Shown here in pieces: positions 56,720 to 64,000 of a DNA stretch of 64,000 nt. The notes under the pieces were generated by a model. The model was not told where the DNA came from. It did not search any database and saw nothing but the letters and a program-made list of their open reading frames with translations. The stretch covers positions 4,378,756 through 4,442,755 of the forward strand of contig NZ_KE386569.1 of NCBI RefSeq assembly GCF_000427625.1, written 5' to 3'. The DNA comes from Methylobacter luteus IMV-B-3098. Its GTDB lineage: Bacteria; Pseudomonadota; Gammaproteobacteria; Methylococcales; Methylomonadaceae. Positions within the stretch are counted from its first letter, which is position 1; the number at the start of each line of letters is the position of its first letter. A program made the position numbers and the translations under genes.

Positions 56720-57571
56720 TTAATTGGATTGCTGCTTGGCAATCGCATCGGCAATCAGCCTGATGAAGTCGTCTTCGTCTTTCACTTCGGCGACATCGCG
56801 CGCATCGACGGTATAGCCATGCTGTTCGGCGATCGCTTCGTAGCGGGGCAGCCGGGACTTGAACAATTCCGGGAAAACCCAGGTGACAAATTCATCGGGC
56901 GGTATGACATTGGGATCGGCGTAACCGTTCAGCGACATGAATTCGGCCAGCTTTTCATCAAGAAACGTTTCCCGGTAATAGAGGGGCTTGGGATCGGTTT
57001 TGGCGCGCTCAATGATGGTCTGCTCCATGGCCGGCGGGATTTTGATATAAATGATCAAGGTATTCAGGGCCAGGGTTTCCAGCACTTCCGGACTGTCCAG
57101 CTCGCAAACGCTGCCGCCGGCGTCATTGATAAAATTTTTATAGCCATAGATATCTTCGGCTTTCTGAATAAATTCAGGCACATCATTCATGGCCGCGATT
57201 TCAGCCTGATGATGAAGCCTTTGCCGGCGTTTGAACTCCTGCAAGGACAATCCGCCAAGCTCGGGATTCCCGAGCTTGCCAAGAAAAGTCGATACAGGAG
57301 CGAGGTTGTCCACAGTTATTTTATTGGCGATATAGATGGAATCGGACAGCAGCAACTCGCGCAGGAACGGCACTCGCATGGCCTGGCGCTTGATATTGTC
57401 CAGGATCGGCTCTTCCAGGTATTTCGTGCCTATCCGGTAGTCGCCGGAATAGTGAAACCATTTGGATTTCGGCAGCTTATTAGCCAGCGTGGTTTTTCCC
57501 GCGCCGGACATTGCCAACAGGGTAATTCTTTTCGTTTGCCAGTCCAGGAATTCTCGGGGACTCATTTTCAT
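56720..57571 (-). CDS. Predicted P-loop ATPase/kinase
   Basis: 283 residues with Walker A at SGAGKTTL (residues 22-29) near the start and the layout of a small nucleoside/shikimate-kinase-like NTPase: a Lys/Arg-rich lid near 200-215 and a DAGGSVCELD block near 150. It is commonly found with a DUF6763 gene. Function unknown. It starts 14 bases after the DUF gene and precedes metA by 12 bases. Confidence 0.8.
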   Translation of the reverse strand: MKMSPREFLDWQTKRITLLAMSGAGKTTLANKLPKSKWFHYSGDYRIGTKYLEEPILDNIKRQAMRVPFLRELLLSDSIYIANKITVDNLAPVSTFLGKLGNPELGGLSLQEFKRRQRLHHQAEIAAMNDVPEFIQKAEDIYGYKNFINDAGGSVCELDSPEVLETLALNTLIIYIKIPPAMEQTIIERAKTDPKPLYYRETFLDEKLAEFMSLNGYADPNVIPPDEFVTWVFPELFKSRLPRYEAIAEQHGYTVDARDVAEVKDEDDFIRLIADAIAKQQSN

Positions 57572-57585
57572 GTGATAATTCCTAA

Positions 57586-57885
57586 TTAATCCAGATAATC
57601 TTCGATATCCATATCGTCAGGATTAGGCCTGTGGTTGTCAGGGTCCGTATAACCCAGATCGTCGTTTTCGAGGTCGTCAAAGGGCGCGCTCCAGTCCTCA
57701 GGGTCTTCGATATAATCGAAGGTCGAGTTATACCAGCTGTCATGGTCATACTCGCCGATATCGCCGTTATAGTATTGGACCTCAATTGAATCGTCGCTTT
57801 CTTCAATGGCGACGACTTTAAACGTCAGATTGTTCTCTACGTCTTTATACCAGCTACCAATGATGGGGTCTGCTACTGTTGTCAT
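57586..57885 (-). CDS. DUF6763-like small acidic protein
   Basis: 99 residues: PIIGSWYKDVENNLTFKV and YYNGDIGEYDHDSWY, then an acidic, Asp/Pro-rich tail ending YLD. The first half has the GxWY ... VVAIEE ... QYYNG pattern I recall for DUF6763 proteins; the assignment is from memory. No enzymatic motif. It is the first gene of the leftward operon with the ATPase, metA and guaD. Confidence 0.7.
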   Translation of the reverse strand: MTTVADPIIGSWYKDVENNLTFKVVAIEESDDSIEVQYYNGDIGEYDHDSWYNSTFDYIEDPEDWSAPFDDLENDDLGYTDPDNHRPNPDDMDIEDYLD

Positions 57886-58171
57886 GGTGTTACCTCAATG
57901 CTTGTTACGACGTTACAGAAAATAGCCGATATTATTAACAATGCCAAAGAAAATACCAAAATATTTTGGCTTGGCAAGAGGGAATTCGTGCCGCGCTGTG
58001 TGATGAAAACTGCTGTTCGGGCCATGCCTGATCAGCATGACAAGTCGCTATCAGGATAGTCTTTTTTGTGGCAGAAACGCAAGAAGTGGCTGCTGTGCCG
58101 CTAAATAGAATAACGCATCAGTAGGAACATGATATTCAATCTGATGAATGAAGCAAAAACGGCAGGCAAAA

Positions 58172-58196
58172 AAATGCGGCCATTAAAGCCGCATTT
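58172..58196 (-). terminator. Possible leftward terminator
   Basis: 9-bp stem and 7-base loop with a T-run on the complement. No identifiable leftward transcript ends here. Confidence 0.45.
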
Positions 58197-58282
58197 AAAG
58201 GAGGATTAATTCTAAAGTCTCTAAACGAGATCGCATCTCAAGAATTGGGTGTATATTAGCGATAAATGATAAGTGATGAAAT

Positions 58283-58312
58283 GTGGCAGATTGTCGCGTG
58301 GCAGATTGTCGC
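58283..58312. repeat. 15-bp perfect tandem duplication
   Basis: GTGGCAGATTGTCGC occurs twice in succession (58283-58297 and 58298-58312) in a gene-free region, 180 bases before the acetyltransferase gene. Confidence 0.9.
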
Positions 58313-58493
58313 GGACCGGTAATTAGTCTGCCTTCTGCATCCATCCAATAGGCTGAAAGTATTTCTCGGCGCTATGTTTTTTCCAGGCAGCCGTTTATTG
58401 ATTAAGGCAATAAACTAATTAAAGGTTTTATTTTGAAGATTATGCGGCAAATAGATCGAATATACCGAGCCAGCGACAATCAGGAGCCAGTGC

Positions 58494-58913
58494 ATGCAAA
58501 TGCGGTCGTTTGAGGCGAAAGACCAGGAGTGTGTCGTTAAGCTCTGGCATGAGTGTAATCTGATAGTGCCGTGGAACGATCCCTACAAAGATATCCAAAG
58601 AAAATTAAAAGTGGATCCGGACCTGTTTATTGTTGGAGAGGTTGCGGGCGTTATCGTCGCAACCGTAATGGGGGGCTATGAAGGGCATCGGGGCTGGATC
58701 AACTACCTGGCTGTTTCGCCAACGCATCAACGAAAAGGCTACGGCCGCCAACTCGTGGCGTTTGTTGAGGCACGAATCAAGCAGAAGGGCTGCCCCAAAA
58801 TAAATCTTCAGGTTCGCCAGTCCAATACTGATGTGATCAAGTTTTACGAGGCAATAGGGTATGGTAAGGACAACGTGATTAGCCTGGGCAAGCGGCTTGA
58901 AAGCGATAATTAG
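58494..58913 (+). CDS. ypeA: GNAT acetyltransferase, YpeA-like
   Basis: 139-residue GNAT N-acetyltransferase, similar in length and sequence to YpeA. LWHECNLIVPWNDPYKDI at the N-terminus, VSPTHQRKGYGRQL for acetyl-CoA binding and NLQVRQSNTDVIKFYEAIGY are present. AGGAG stands 8 bases before the ATG. The substrate is not known. Confidence 0.9.
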   Translation: MQMRSFEAKDQECVVKLWHECNLIVPWNDPYKDIQRKLKVDPDLFIVGEVAGVIVATVMGGYEGHRGWINYLAVSPTHQRKGYGRQLVAFVEARIKQKGCPKINLQVRQSNTDVIKFYEAIGYGKDNVISLGKRLESDN

Positions 58914-58984
58914 AGGCAGTGCCAATGATTGCAGCGCTGGTCTTGGCAGTGCGATGGTACTTCTAAAAATCGATAACTGTCGGA

Positions 58985-61039
58985 TCAGGTTTGACCTATT
59001 ACAGTCGTCAGTAAAGCGGACAAATTCGAGTGGTCTATGGGTTTGAGCAAGTGATGGTCGAAGCCGGCGGACTTTGATTGTTCATGGTCTTCAGGTTGCC
59101 CATACCCGCTGATGGCGACCAGGAACGCTTGTCGTGTTTCCGGCAACTCACGCAACCGTTTTGCAACCTCGTAGCCGCTGATATCGGGAAGACCGATGTC
59201 CAGCAGGACAACTTGGGGCCGGAAAGTCTGTGCTTTCTCCATGCCTTTTAATCCACAGTCCGCGGTATCGACCTCGTGCCCTTGTATCTGCAGCAACAGG
59301 GCCAGACTTTCCGTGACATCGGCATTATCGTCCACTAGCAGGATACGCAGTTTAGCTACCGATGAACCTGCGTCGGGTCGTAGTGATCGGGTCGCTGAAG
59401 GCGCATTGAATAATGGTAAGCGCATAGTGAATTCGCTGCCCTGCAGATTGCCCGCACTGGATGCGCTGACTGTACCTCCATGCATCTCGACCAGCCTGCG
59501 CGTCAGCGTAAGTCCAATGCCCAAACCGCCTTGAGAACGGGCTAAAGACGAGTCGGCCTGGGTAAAAAGATCAAAAATGTGAGGTAGCATCTCAGGCGTT
59601 ATGCCTGATCCGGTATCCTGTACTTTAATCACCAAATAGTCAGCTTCCTGCATCACATTCAGGGTAATCCTGCCTCCCTCATCGGTGTATTTGGCGGCGT
59701 TATTCAGCAGGTTAGACAGTGCCTGAGTCAAGCGGACACGGTCGCCTTCGATCCACTTCGGCGTATCGGGGCGGGAAATGACCAGTTCCTGTTGGCGCGA
59801 TTGGGTCAACGGGTGGCAAGTCTCTATGGCGCTGTCTACAATCTCGTTGAAGTCAAAACGGTCAATCTTAAGCGTGATTTTGTCCTGCATGATGCGCGCG
59901 ACATCAAGCAAGTCGTCGAGCAGTCGCGCCATATGACTGACCTGCCGATCGATGATCCTGCTGCACCAGTCCAAGGTTGGGTTGATGTTGCCCTGGGTTT
60001 TCAATACCTGGACTGCATTACGGATGGGCGCCAGTGGATTTCTGAGTTCGTGTCCCAACATGGCCAAAAATTCGTTTTTTCGGCTATCTGCCTGTTTAAG
60101 GGCTATTTCCGTTTGCTTGCGCTCTGTTATATCGTGGACGGTGATAAGAAAGCAACGCGGCTCGCCGTTGCTGATTTGACTGATACCGAGATCCATAAGA
60201 AACAACGAACCGTCTTTTTTGAGACTCTCCAGTTCGCATCTGATGCCGATAATCTGGTTTTTGCCTCCGTTCTTGTGGCTGGTCAGTTGGCCTTCATATT
60301 CCCGCCAGTCGAGTTTGGGCATTAACTTGCTGATATGGCTTCCGGACAATTCTTCAGTGGAAAAACCGAAAATACTCTCGATGGCGGCATTGGCCGATTT
60401 GATGATGCCGTGTTCGTCAATCTTGATGATGCCGTCAAGCACATTATCGAAAATAGCGCGTAAGTTTGCCTCGCTTTTGCTCAACAATCCTTGCGTTTCT
60501 TTTAACTGATGGATGTCCGTGAGCGCCAGATTAAGATCATGTCTTTCCCGGTCCATTCTAGATAGGCCATCCAGCTTAACCCACAAAGGTTGCCCATTAT
60601 TCTTGCGTAAGCGCAATTCGCAGTTTTGCGCGAATTTATTGTTCAACAATGCCTGGCGATAGAGATACAAGACATCCTGATCGAGATCCAGCACAAAGTC
60701 TGAAAAGGGTTTATTGATAAGGGCCTGTTTTTCCACGCCTAACATACTGGCCAGCGCCATGTTGGCGTTCAGAATGACGCCTTCACTGTTGAGGGTGAGG
60801 TAGCCGCCCGGAGAGAAGTTATAAAGTTCGATATATTCCTGAGTTATATCCTGAAGTTGTTTTTGGGATTTAAGCAGCTCATCGTTTTGCAATTCCAATT
60901 CAATGCGATGGGTATCTAGTTCGTGCAACAGGTCATGGAACTCATCCATTGAATAAGGCGTTGACGATGAGTGAGGCTCGGCTAATAATTCTTCCGCCCG
61001 ATTTCTAAGATCATTAAATTTATCCGATTTATTTATCAT
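58985..61039 (-). CDS. Hybrid sensor histidine kinase (PAS-PAS-HisKA-HATPase-REC)
   Basis: 684-residue soluble kinase. Order: N-terminal coiled coil (about 25-70), PAS 1 (about 75-180), PAS 2 with a PAC tail (about 190-310), HisKA with FLAMLGHELRNPLAPI (phospho-His near 333), HATPase with LSNLLNNAAKYTDEGG, DTGSGI and GGLGIGLTL, and a C-terminal receiver with acceptor Asp in VVLLDIGLPDISG and Lys in LLKP. No membrane helix. It lies 37 bases after the truncated CheB/CheR-PAS-type gene on the same strand, a pairing seen in other Proteobacteria, so it probably works with that sensor. With the partner broken, its input may be altered. Confidence 0.93.
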   Translation of the reverse strand: MINKSDKFNDLRNRAEELLAEPHSSSTPYSMDEFHDLLHELDTHRIELELQNDELLKSQKQLQDITQEYIELYNFSPGGYLTLNSEGVILNANMALASMLGVEKQALINKPFSDFVLDLDQDVLYLYRQALLNNKFAQNCELRLRKNNGQPLWVKLDGLSRMDRERHDLNLALTDIHQLKETQGLLSKSEANLRAIFDNVLDGIIKIDEHGIIKSANAAIESIFGFSTEELSGSHISKLMPKLDWREYEGQLTSHKNGGKNQIIGIRCELESLKKDGSLFLMDLGISQISNGEPRCFLITVHDITERKQTEIALKQADSRKNEFLAMLGHELRNPLAPIRNAVQVLKTQGNINPTLDWCSRIIDRQVSHMARLLDDLLDVARIMQDKITLKIDRFDFNEIVDSAIETCHPLTQSRQQELVISRPDTPKWIEGDRVRLTQALSNLLNNAAKYTDEGGRITLNVMQEADYLVIKVQDTGSGITPEMLPHIFDLFTQADSSLARSQGGLGIGLTLTRRLVEMHGGTVSASSAGNLQGSEFTMRLPLFNAPSATRSLRPDAGSSVAKLRILLVDDNADVTESLALLLQIQGHEVDTADCGLKGMEKAQTFRPQVVLLDIGLPDISGYEVAKRLRELPETRQAFLVAISGYGQPEDHEQSKSAGFDHHLLKPIDHSNLSALLTTVIGQT

Positions 61040-61076
61040 AAAGAGGCAAATCCGGATTGTGTTATAGAGTATGCTT

Positions 61077-61865
61077 TTAAATCAACCGGGCTAGAACAAT
61101 CACGTTGCTATAATTTAATTGGCTGACTTCGCAGGGCACCACCCATTCTACATTTAAAGCCAATGAATTTCCCTGCAGATCGTCGCAATGACATTCATAG
61201 CTGAGTTTGTCTTTCTGATCCCAGATAGCCTGCAATTGCGTTATAAAGGGCTGGAGGCTGCTCCTGATAAGCAATTCCGGTATGCTTGATGCCAGCTTTT
61301 CCTTATTATCCGCTTTAAATAACGTCATGGCGGCATTATTGATATGCAAAACACGCATGACTTTTAATAATCTTTCCGCTTCCTGTGGATGTTGGGTCAA
61401 GTGTTCATTCAGATCGGTTACGCCTTGGTGACGCAGTTCATGCAAGGCCAGTTCAATTCCGGAAAGGTCAGTTTCCCACATCGGAACAGGGCTGAAATCG
61501 AACAAGCTCTTATAGCGTCTTTCACTGTTGATGAGGGCCTGCTCGGCCTTTTTTCGATGGGTGATATCTTCAAAGCTGATAATCACGCCATCAATGACAT
61601 TATTAGTGGTTCGATAGGGCAGGATACGTGTAAAAAAACAACGGCCTTTATCATCGTAGAGTTCTGATTCATGCTTATCGAGGGTTTTGAGTACCTGGCT
61701 GGAAACGACCGTTAAATTTATGCCTTGCAAAGATAAAGCGAAATGAGCAATCGGGCGGCCGATATCGGCGACTTCCAAGTTAATGATCTCCTTTATTTTG
61801 GGTGTAAAACGACGGATACAGCCTTTAATGTCCAGAAAAAGCGTGGCGATCTGGGTGCTTGCATA
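61077..61865 (-). pseudogene. C-terminal remnant of a CheB/CheR-PAS fusion protein cut by IS21
   Basis: The frame from the IS border at 61865 down to 61077 gives about 262 residues that begin within a conserved segment, ASTQIATLFLD and IRRFTPKI. This is the PAS region that follows the CheB-CheR domains in many fusion proteins. It continues as DIGRPIAHF, LPYRTTNNVIDGVIISFEDITHR and a second PAS domain. The remaining upstream part (chemotaxis domains) is absent; the IS21-like element begins there. A TTG at 61778 is the only late start, so any product is a 233-residue PAS pair. Confidence 0.8.
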
Positions 61866-61957
61866 TTCTGGCCCAACCTGAACACCTATTCTGATTCAAT
61901 CTGAACACTGATTCTGAACGAAGTTGAACATTGATTCTGGTTTCAAGCTGAACACTT
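61866..61957. repeat. Four 23-base direct repeats at the IS21 left end
   Basis: Units start at 61866, 61889, 61912 and 61935, each with TTCTG and then CTGAAC or TTGAAC at a fixed place. Two more units occur in inverted orientation around 61981-62017 with about 21-base spacing (GTGTTCAAGTTGCCGGAA and CTGTTCAGATGGCCAGAA). Such arrays are transposase-binding sites in IS21-like ends. Confidence 0.85.
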
Positions 61958-62077
61958 TTTGGAGCATTTCCAGAATCGGTGTTCAAGTTGCCGGAATGGC
62001 TGTTCAGATGGCCAGAATCCTTCCTAACGCATTGTTTTGTTAAACCTTAGTATCCTGTTCCGATTTTTGGAAAGGAT

Positions 62078-63619
62078 ATGTCAGCCCAACGAATTGCCAT
62101 GCGAAAAATCAGAGAAGTTTTACGACTGCGTCTCAGTGCCGGATTGAGTATTCGGCAAATCAGCGCCGGCACCAAGATCAGTGTCGGCAGCATTCAAAAC
62201 ATCCTCAAGCTGGCCGAGCAGCATCAGCTCTGCTGGCCGCTGCCGGATGATCTGGATGACCAAGCCCTGGCGTTGAGGTTATATCCAGGATCCGATGCCC
62301 GGCCTGCCAGAAAATTTCAGCAGCCGGTGTGGTCGGAGATTCATCAGGAGCTGAGGAAAAAAGGCGTGACCAAACAGTTGCTGTGGGAAGAATATACCCG
62401 ACAGTATCCGAACCGCTGTTACAGCTACTCGCAGTTCTGCGCCCGCTATGCCGACTGGCTGAAGCGGCAGCAGCGCTCCATGCGGCAAATGCATCGGGCC
62501 GGCGACAAGCTGTTCATCGATTATGCCGGTCCGACCGTGCCCATCGTCTGCGCTGGCGGCGAGATCCGGCCGGCCAGTATCTTTGTCGCGGTGCTGGGCG
62601 CTTCCAGTTACACCTATGCCGAAGCCACCTGGAGCCAGAGTCTGCCGGACTGGCTAGGCAGCCATGTGCGGGCCTTCGAGTTTTTCGGCGGCTGTCCGGC
62701 GCTGCTGGTGCCCGATAATCTGAAAAGCGGGGTCAGCAAGGCTTGCCGCTATGAGCCGGAGCTCAATCCGGCCTATCAACAGCTGGCCGCCCATTACGGA
62801 GTGGCAGTGCTGCCGGCCCGGCCTTACAAGCCCAAAGACAAGGCCAAGGCCGAAGTCGGCGTGCAACTGGTCGAACGCTGGATCCTGGCCCGGCTGCGCC
62901 ATCAGACGTTTTTCTCGCTGGCCGAACTGAATCAGTGCATTCGAGCCCTGCTGACCGAGCTGAACGATAAGCCGTTCAAGCAGTGGCCGGGCAGTCGCCG
63001 GCAATGGTTCGAGCAACTCGATCGGCCGGCGTTGGCACCGCTGCCGAAACACGCCTATCAGTATGTCGCGATCAAGACCGCCAGGGTCGCTATCGATTAC
63101 CACGTCCAGTACGAGCACCACCTGTATTCAGTCCCGCATCATTGCGTCGGCGAACCGGTGGAGATTCATGCCGGCGAGCGCTTGATCGAGGTTTATTTTC
63201 TGAATCGGCGCATCGCCACCCATGTCCGCCAGTTCCATCCCGGCACCACAACAGAACCAGCGCATAGGCCGGAAAAACACGCCAGGCATCAACAATGGAC
63301 GCCGGGACGGCTGATGAACTGGGCGCAATCGCTGGGGCCTGAGGTGCTGCGCTGGGTGAACGCTCAGTTAAACCGTCAACAGCATCCGGAACAGGCCTAC
63401 CGCGTCTGCTTGGGTTTGCTGAATCTGCAGCGTAGCTATCCGCCCGAACGTTTGAACCGGGCCTGCGCCCTCGCCAATCGGGAGGGCCTGTATCGATTGA
63501 AAAACATCAAAGCCATTCTGCTCAGTCACCGCGATCAGTTACCGGATCCCATGTTTGTGCAAACCTCTTTACTTCCCCAGGATCATGAAAATATTCGCGG
63601 ACCTGACAGTTTTCACTGA
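62078..63619 (+). CDS. istA: IS21 transposase IstA
   Basis: 513 residues. Helix-turn-helix near 22-45 (GLSIRQISAGTKISVGSIQN), DDE integrase core with Asp in LFIDYAGPTVPI (near 148), Asp in LVPDNLKSGV (near 213) and Glu in KAKAEVGVQLVE (near 258), then the beta-barrel with YEHHLYSVPH. GGAAAG precedes the ATG. Intact. GC content is higher than in the polysaccharide genes. Confidence 0.95.
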   Translation: MSAQRIAMRKIREVLRLRLSAGLSIRQISAGTKISVGSIQNILKLAEQHQLCWPLPDDLDDQALALRLYPGSDARPARKFQQPVWSEIHQELRKKGVTKQLLWEEYTRQYPNRCYSYSQFCARYADWLKRQQRSMRQMHRAGDKLFIDYAGPTVPIVCAGGEIRPASIFVAVLGASSYTYAEATWSQSLPDWLGSHVRAFEFFGGCPALLVPDNLKSGVSKACRYEPELNPAYQQLAAHYGVAVLPARPYKPKDKAKAEVGVQLVERWILARLRHQTFFSLAELNQCIRALLTELNDKPFKQWPGSRRQWFEQLDRPALAPLPKHAYQYVAIKTARVAIDYHVQYEHHLYSVPHHCVGEPVEIHAGERLIEVYFLNRRIATHVRQFHPGTTTEPAHRPEKHARHQQWTPGRLMNWAQSLGPEVLRWVNAQLNRQQHPEQAYRVCLGLLNLQRSYPPERLNRACALANREGLYRLKNIKAILLSHRDQLPDPMFVQTSLLPQDHENIRGPDSFH

Positions 63620-63662
63620 AGTCCGTTGCCCCATAAACGATTAACCCAAGGATTACCCAAAA

Positions 63663-64000
63663 ATGATTGCACAAACCCTCAGCCAACTGCGGCAACTGAA
63701 ACTGACCGGCATGGCCTCGGCCCTGCAAACGCAACAGGAGCAACCTGGCCCCTATGAAGGCCTGTCTTTTGCCGAACGCCTGCAACTGCTGGTCGACCAG
63801 GAAAACCAGGAACGCCAGCAACGCAAACAGGAACGACTGATCCGGACGGCCCAGTTTAAACTCAAAGCTCACGCATCAGGCATCGATTACCAGCATCCCC
63901 GGGGGTTGCAGCAAAGCCAAATGGCGGCATTGCTGCAGTGCGACTGGATCCGCAAAGCGCAGAACCTGTTGCTGACCGGCCCCTGCGGCAGCGGCAAGAC
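63663..64000 (+). CDS. istB: IS21 helper ATPase IstB, 3' end outside window
   Basis: First 112 codons seen from ATG 63663, 43 bases after istA. N-terminal helical part LSQLRQLKLTGMASAL, then SFAERLQLLVDQE, and the P-loop LTGPCGSGKT just at the window end. AAA+ ATPase of the DnaC/IstB type that activates IstA. Confidence 0.93.
   Translation, partial: MIAQTLSQLRQLKLTGMASALQTQQEQPGPYEGLSFAERLQLLVDQENQERQQRKQERLIRTAQFKLKAHASGIDYQHPRGLQQSQMAALLQCDWIRKAQNLLLTGPCGSGK

Larger units (their letters stand above)
57886..58493. other. Gene-free stretch with a hairpin and a tandem repeat
   Basis: About 600 bases. AAATGCGGC (58172-58180) and GCCGCATTT (58188-58196) form a stem followed on the complement by a run of seven T, a possible leftward terminator, although no leftward gene is seen before it. 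A 15-base sequence is repeated in tandem at 58283-58312. Confidence 0.5.
61866..64000 (+). mobile_element. IS21-family insertion sequence, right end outside window
   Basis: Left end with four 23-base direct repeats, then istA and istB in the order and spacing typical for IS21. The element interrupts the CheB/CheR-PAS gene. The right end and any target duplication lie beyond 64000. Confidence 0.88.

Overview
The window is chromosomal DNA of a Gram-negative, most likely gammaproteobacterial, organism. The outer-membrane polysaccharide export genes, an Hsp33 redox chaperone, a Tex factor, PssA and an ApaH/PP1-like phosphatase all fit this. A TIGR04073-type exosortase-associated protein, a di-haem peroxidase, hairpin repeats of the kind seen in methanotrophs, and FucNAc and uronic-acid sugar genes would suit the Methylococcales, but this placement is inference. 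No rRNA, tRNA or CRISPR array was seen.

Layout. 1-5.8 kb holds housekeeping genes: pssA (cut by the window edge), msrA, hslO, a lipoprotein, an amino-acid dehydrogenase and a DedA protein. 6.3-7.4 kb holds a sensor-globin/roadblock gene pair behind a perfect 40-bp palindrome with a CRP-type core. 7.6-9.0 kb encodes a periplasmic di-haem peroxidase. 9.3-14.0 kb is a leftward cluster: a small coupled lipoprotein, XpaC-like, TelA, SPFH-GYF and a double zinc-ribbon membrane protein. It resembles the yceG/yceH (telA) and ydjFGHI envelope-stress genes of Bacillus. 14.2-17.2 kb holds the exosortase-associated protein and tex.

17.3-46.3 kb is a large surface-polysaccharide locus. A leftward arm encodes export and control (PPP phosphatase, a membrane protein, BY-kinase Wzc, short Wza-like protein). 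A rightward arm encodes a beta-barrel protein, UDP-uronic acid formation, Wzx, an O-acetyltransferase, an asparagine-synthase-type amidotransferase, Wzy, two GT4 glycosyltransferases, an acyltransferase-3 protein, the three UDP-L-FucNAc enzymes, a WbuB-like FucNAc transferase, a WecA-like initiating transferase fused to a CapD-type Rossmann domain, and an O-antigen ligase. The genes at 27.5-34.3 kb are visibly richer in A+T than the flanks, which suggests transfer. The long gene-free stretches of this locus carry four copies of a 33-bp element built on GTGA-N6-TCAC. In three of them a -10-like hexamer lies at an identical distance, as expected for class II CRP-type promoters. This previously unannotated set of sites is the most striking finding.

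46.3-58.9 kb returns to metabolic genes: a fatty-acid hydroxylase, galK with a GH2 fragment, cobB/cobO, a PerM transporter, purM, and a leftward operon of a DUF6763-like protein, a P-loop ATPase, metA and guaD. 59-61.9 kb holds a hybrid histidine kinase and the remains of a CheB/CheR-PAS-type protein cut by an IS21-family element, which fills 61.9 kb to the window end.
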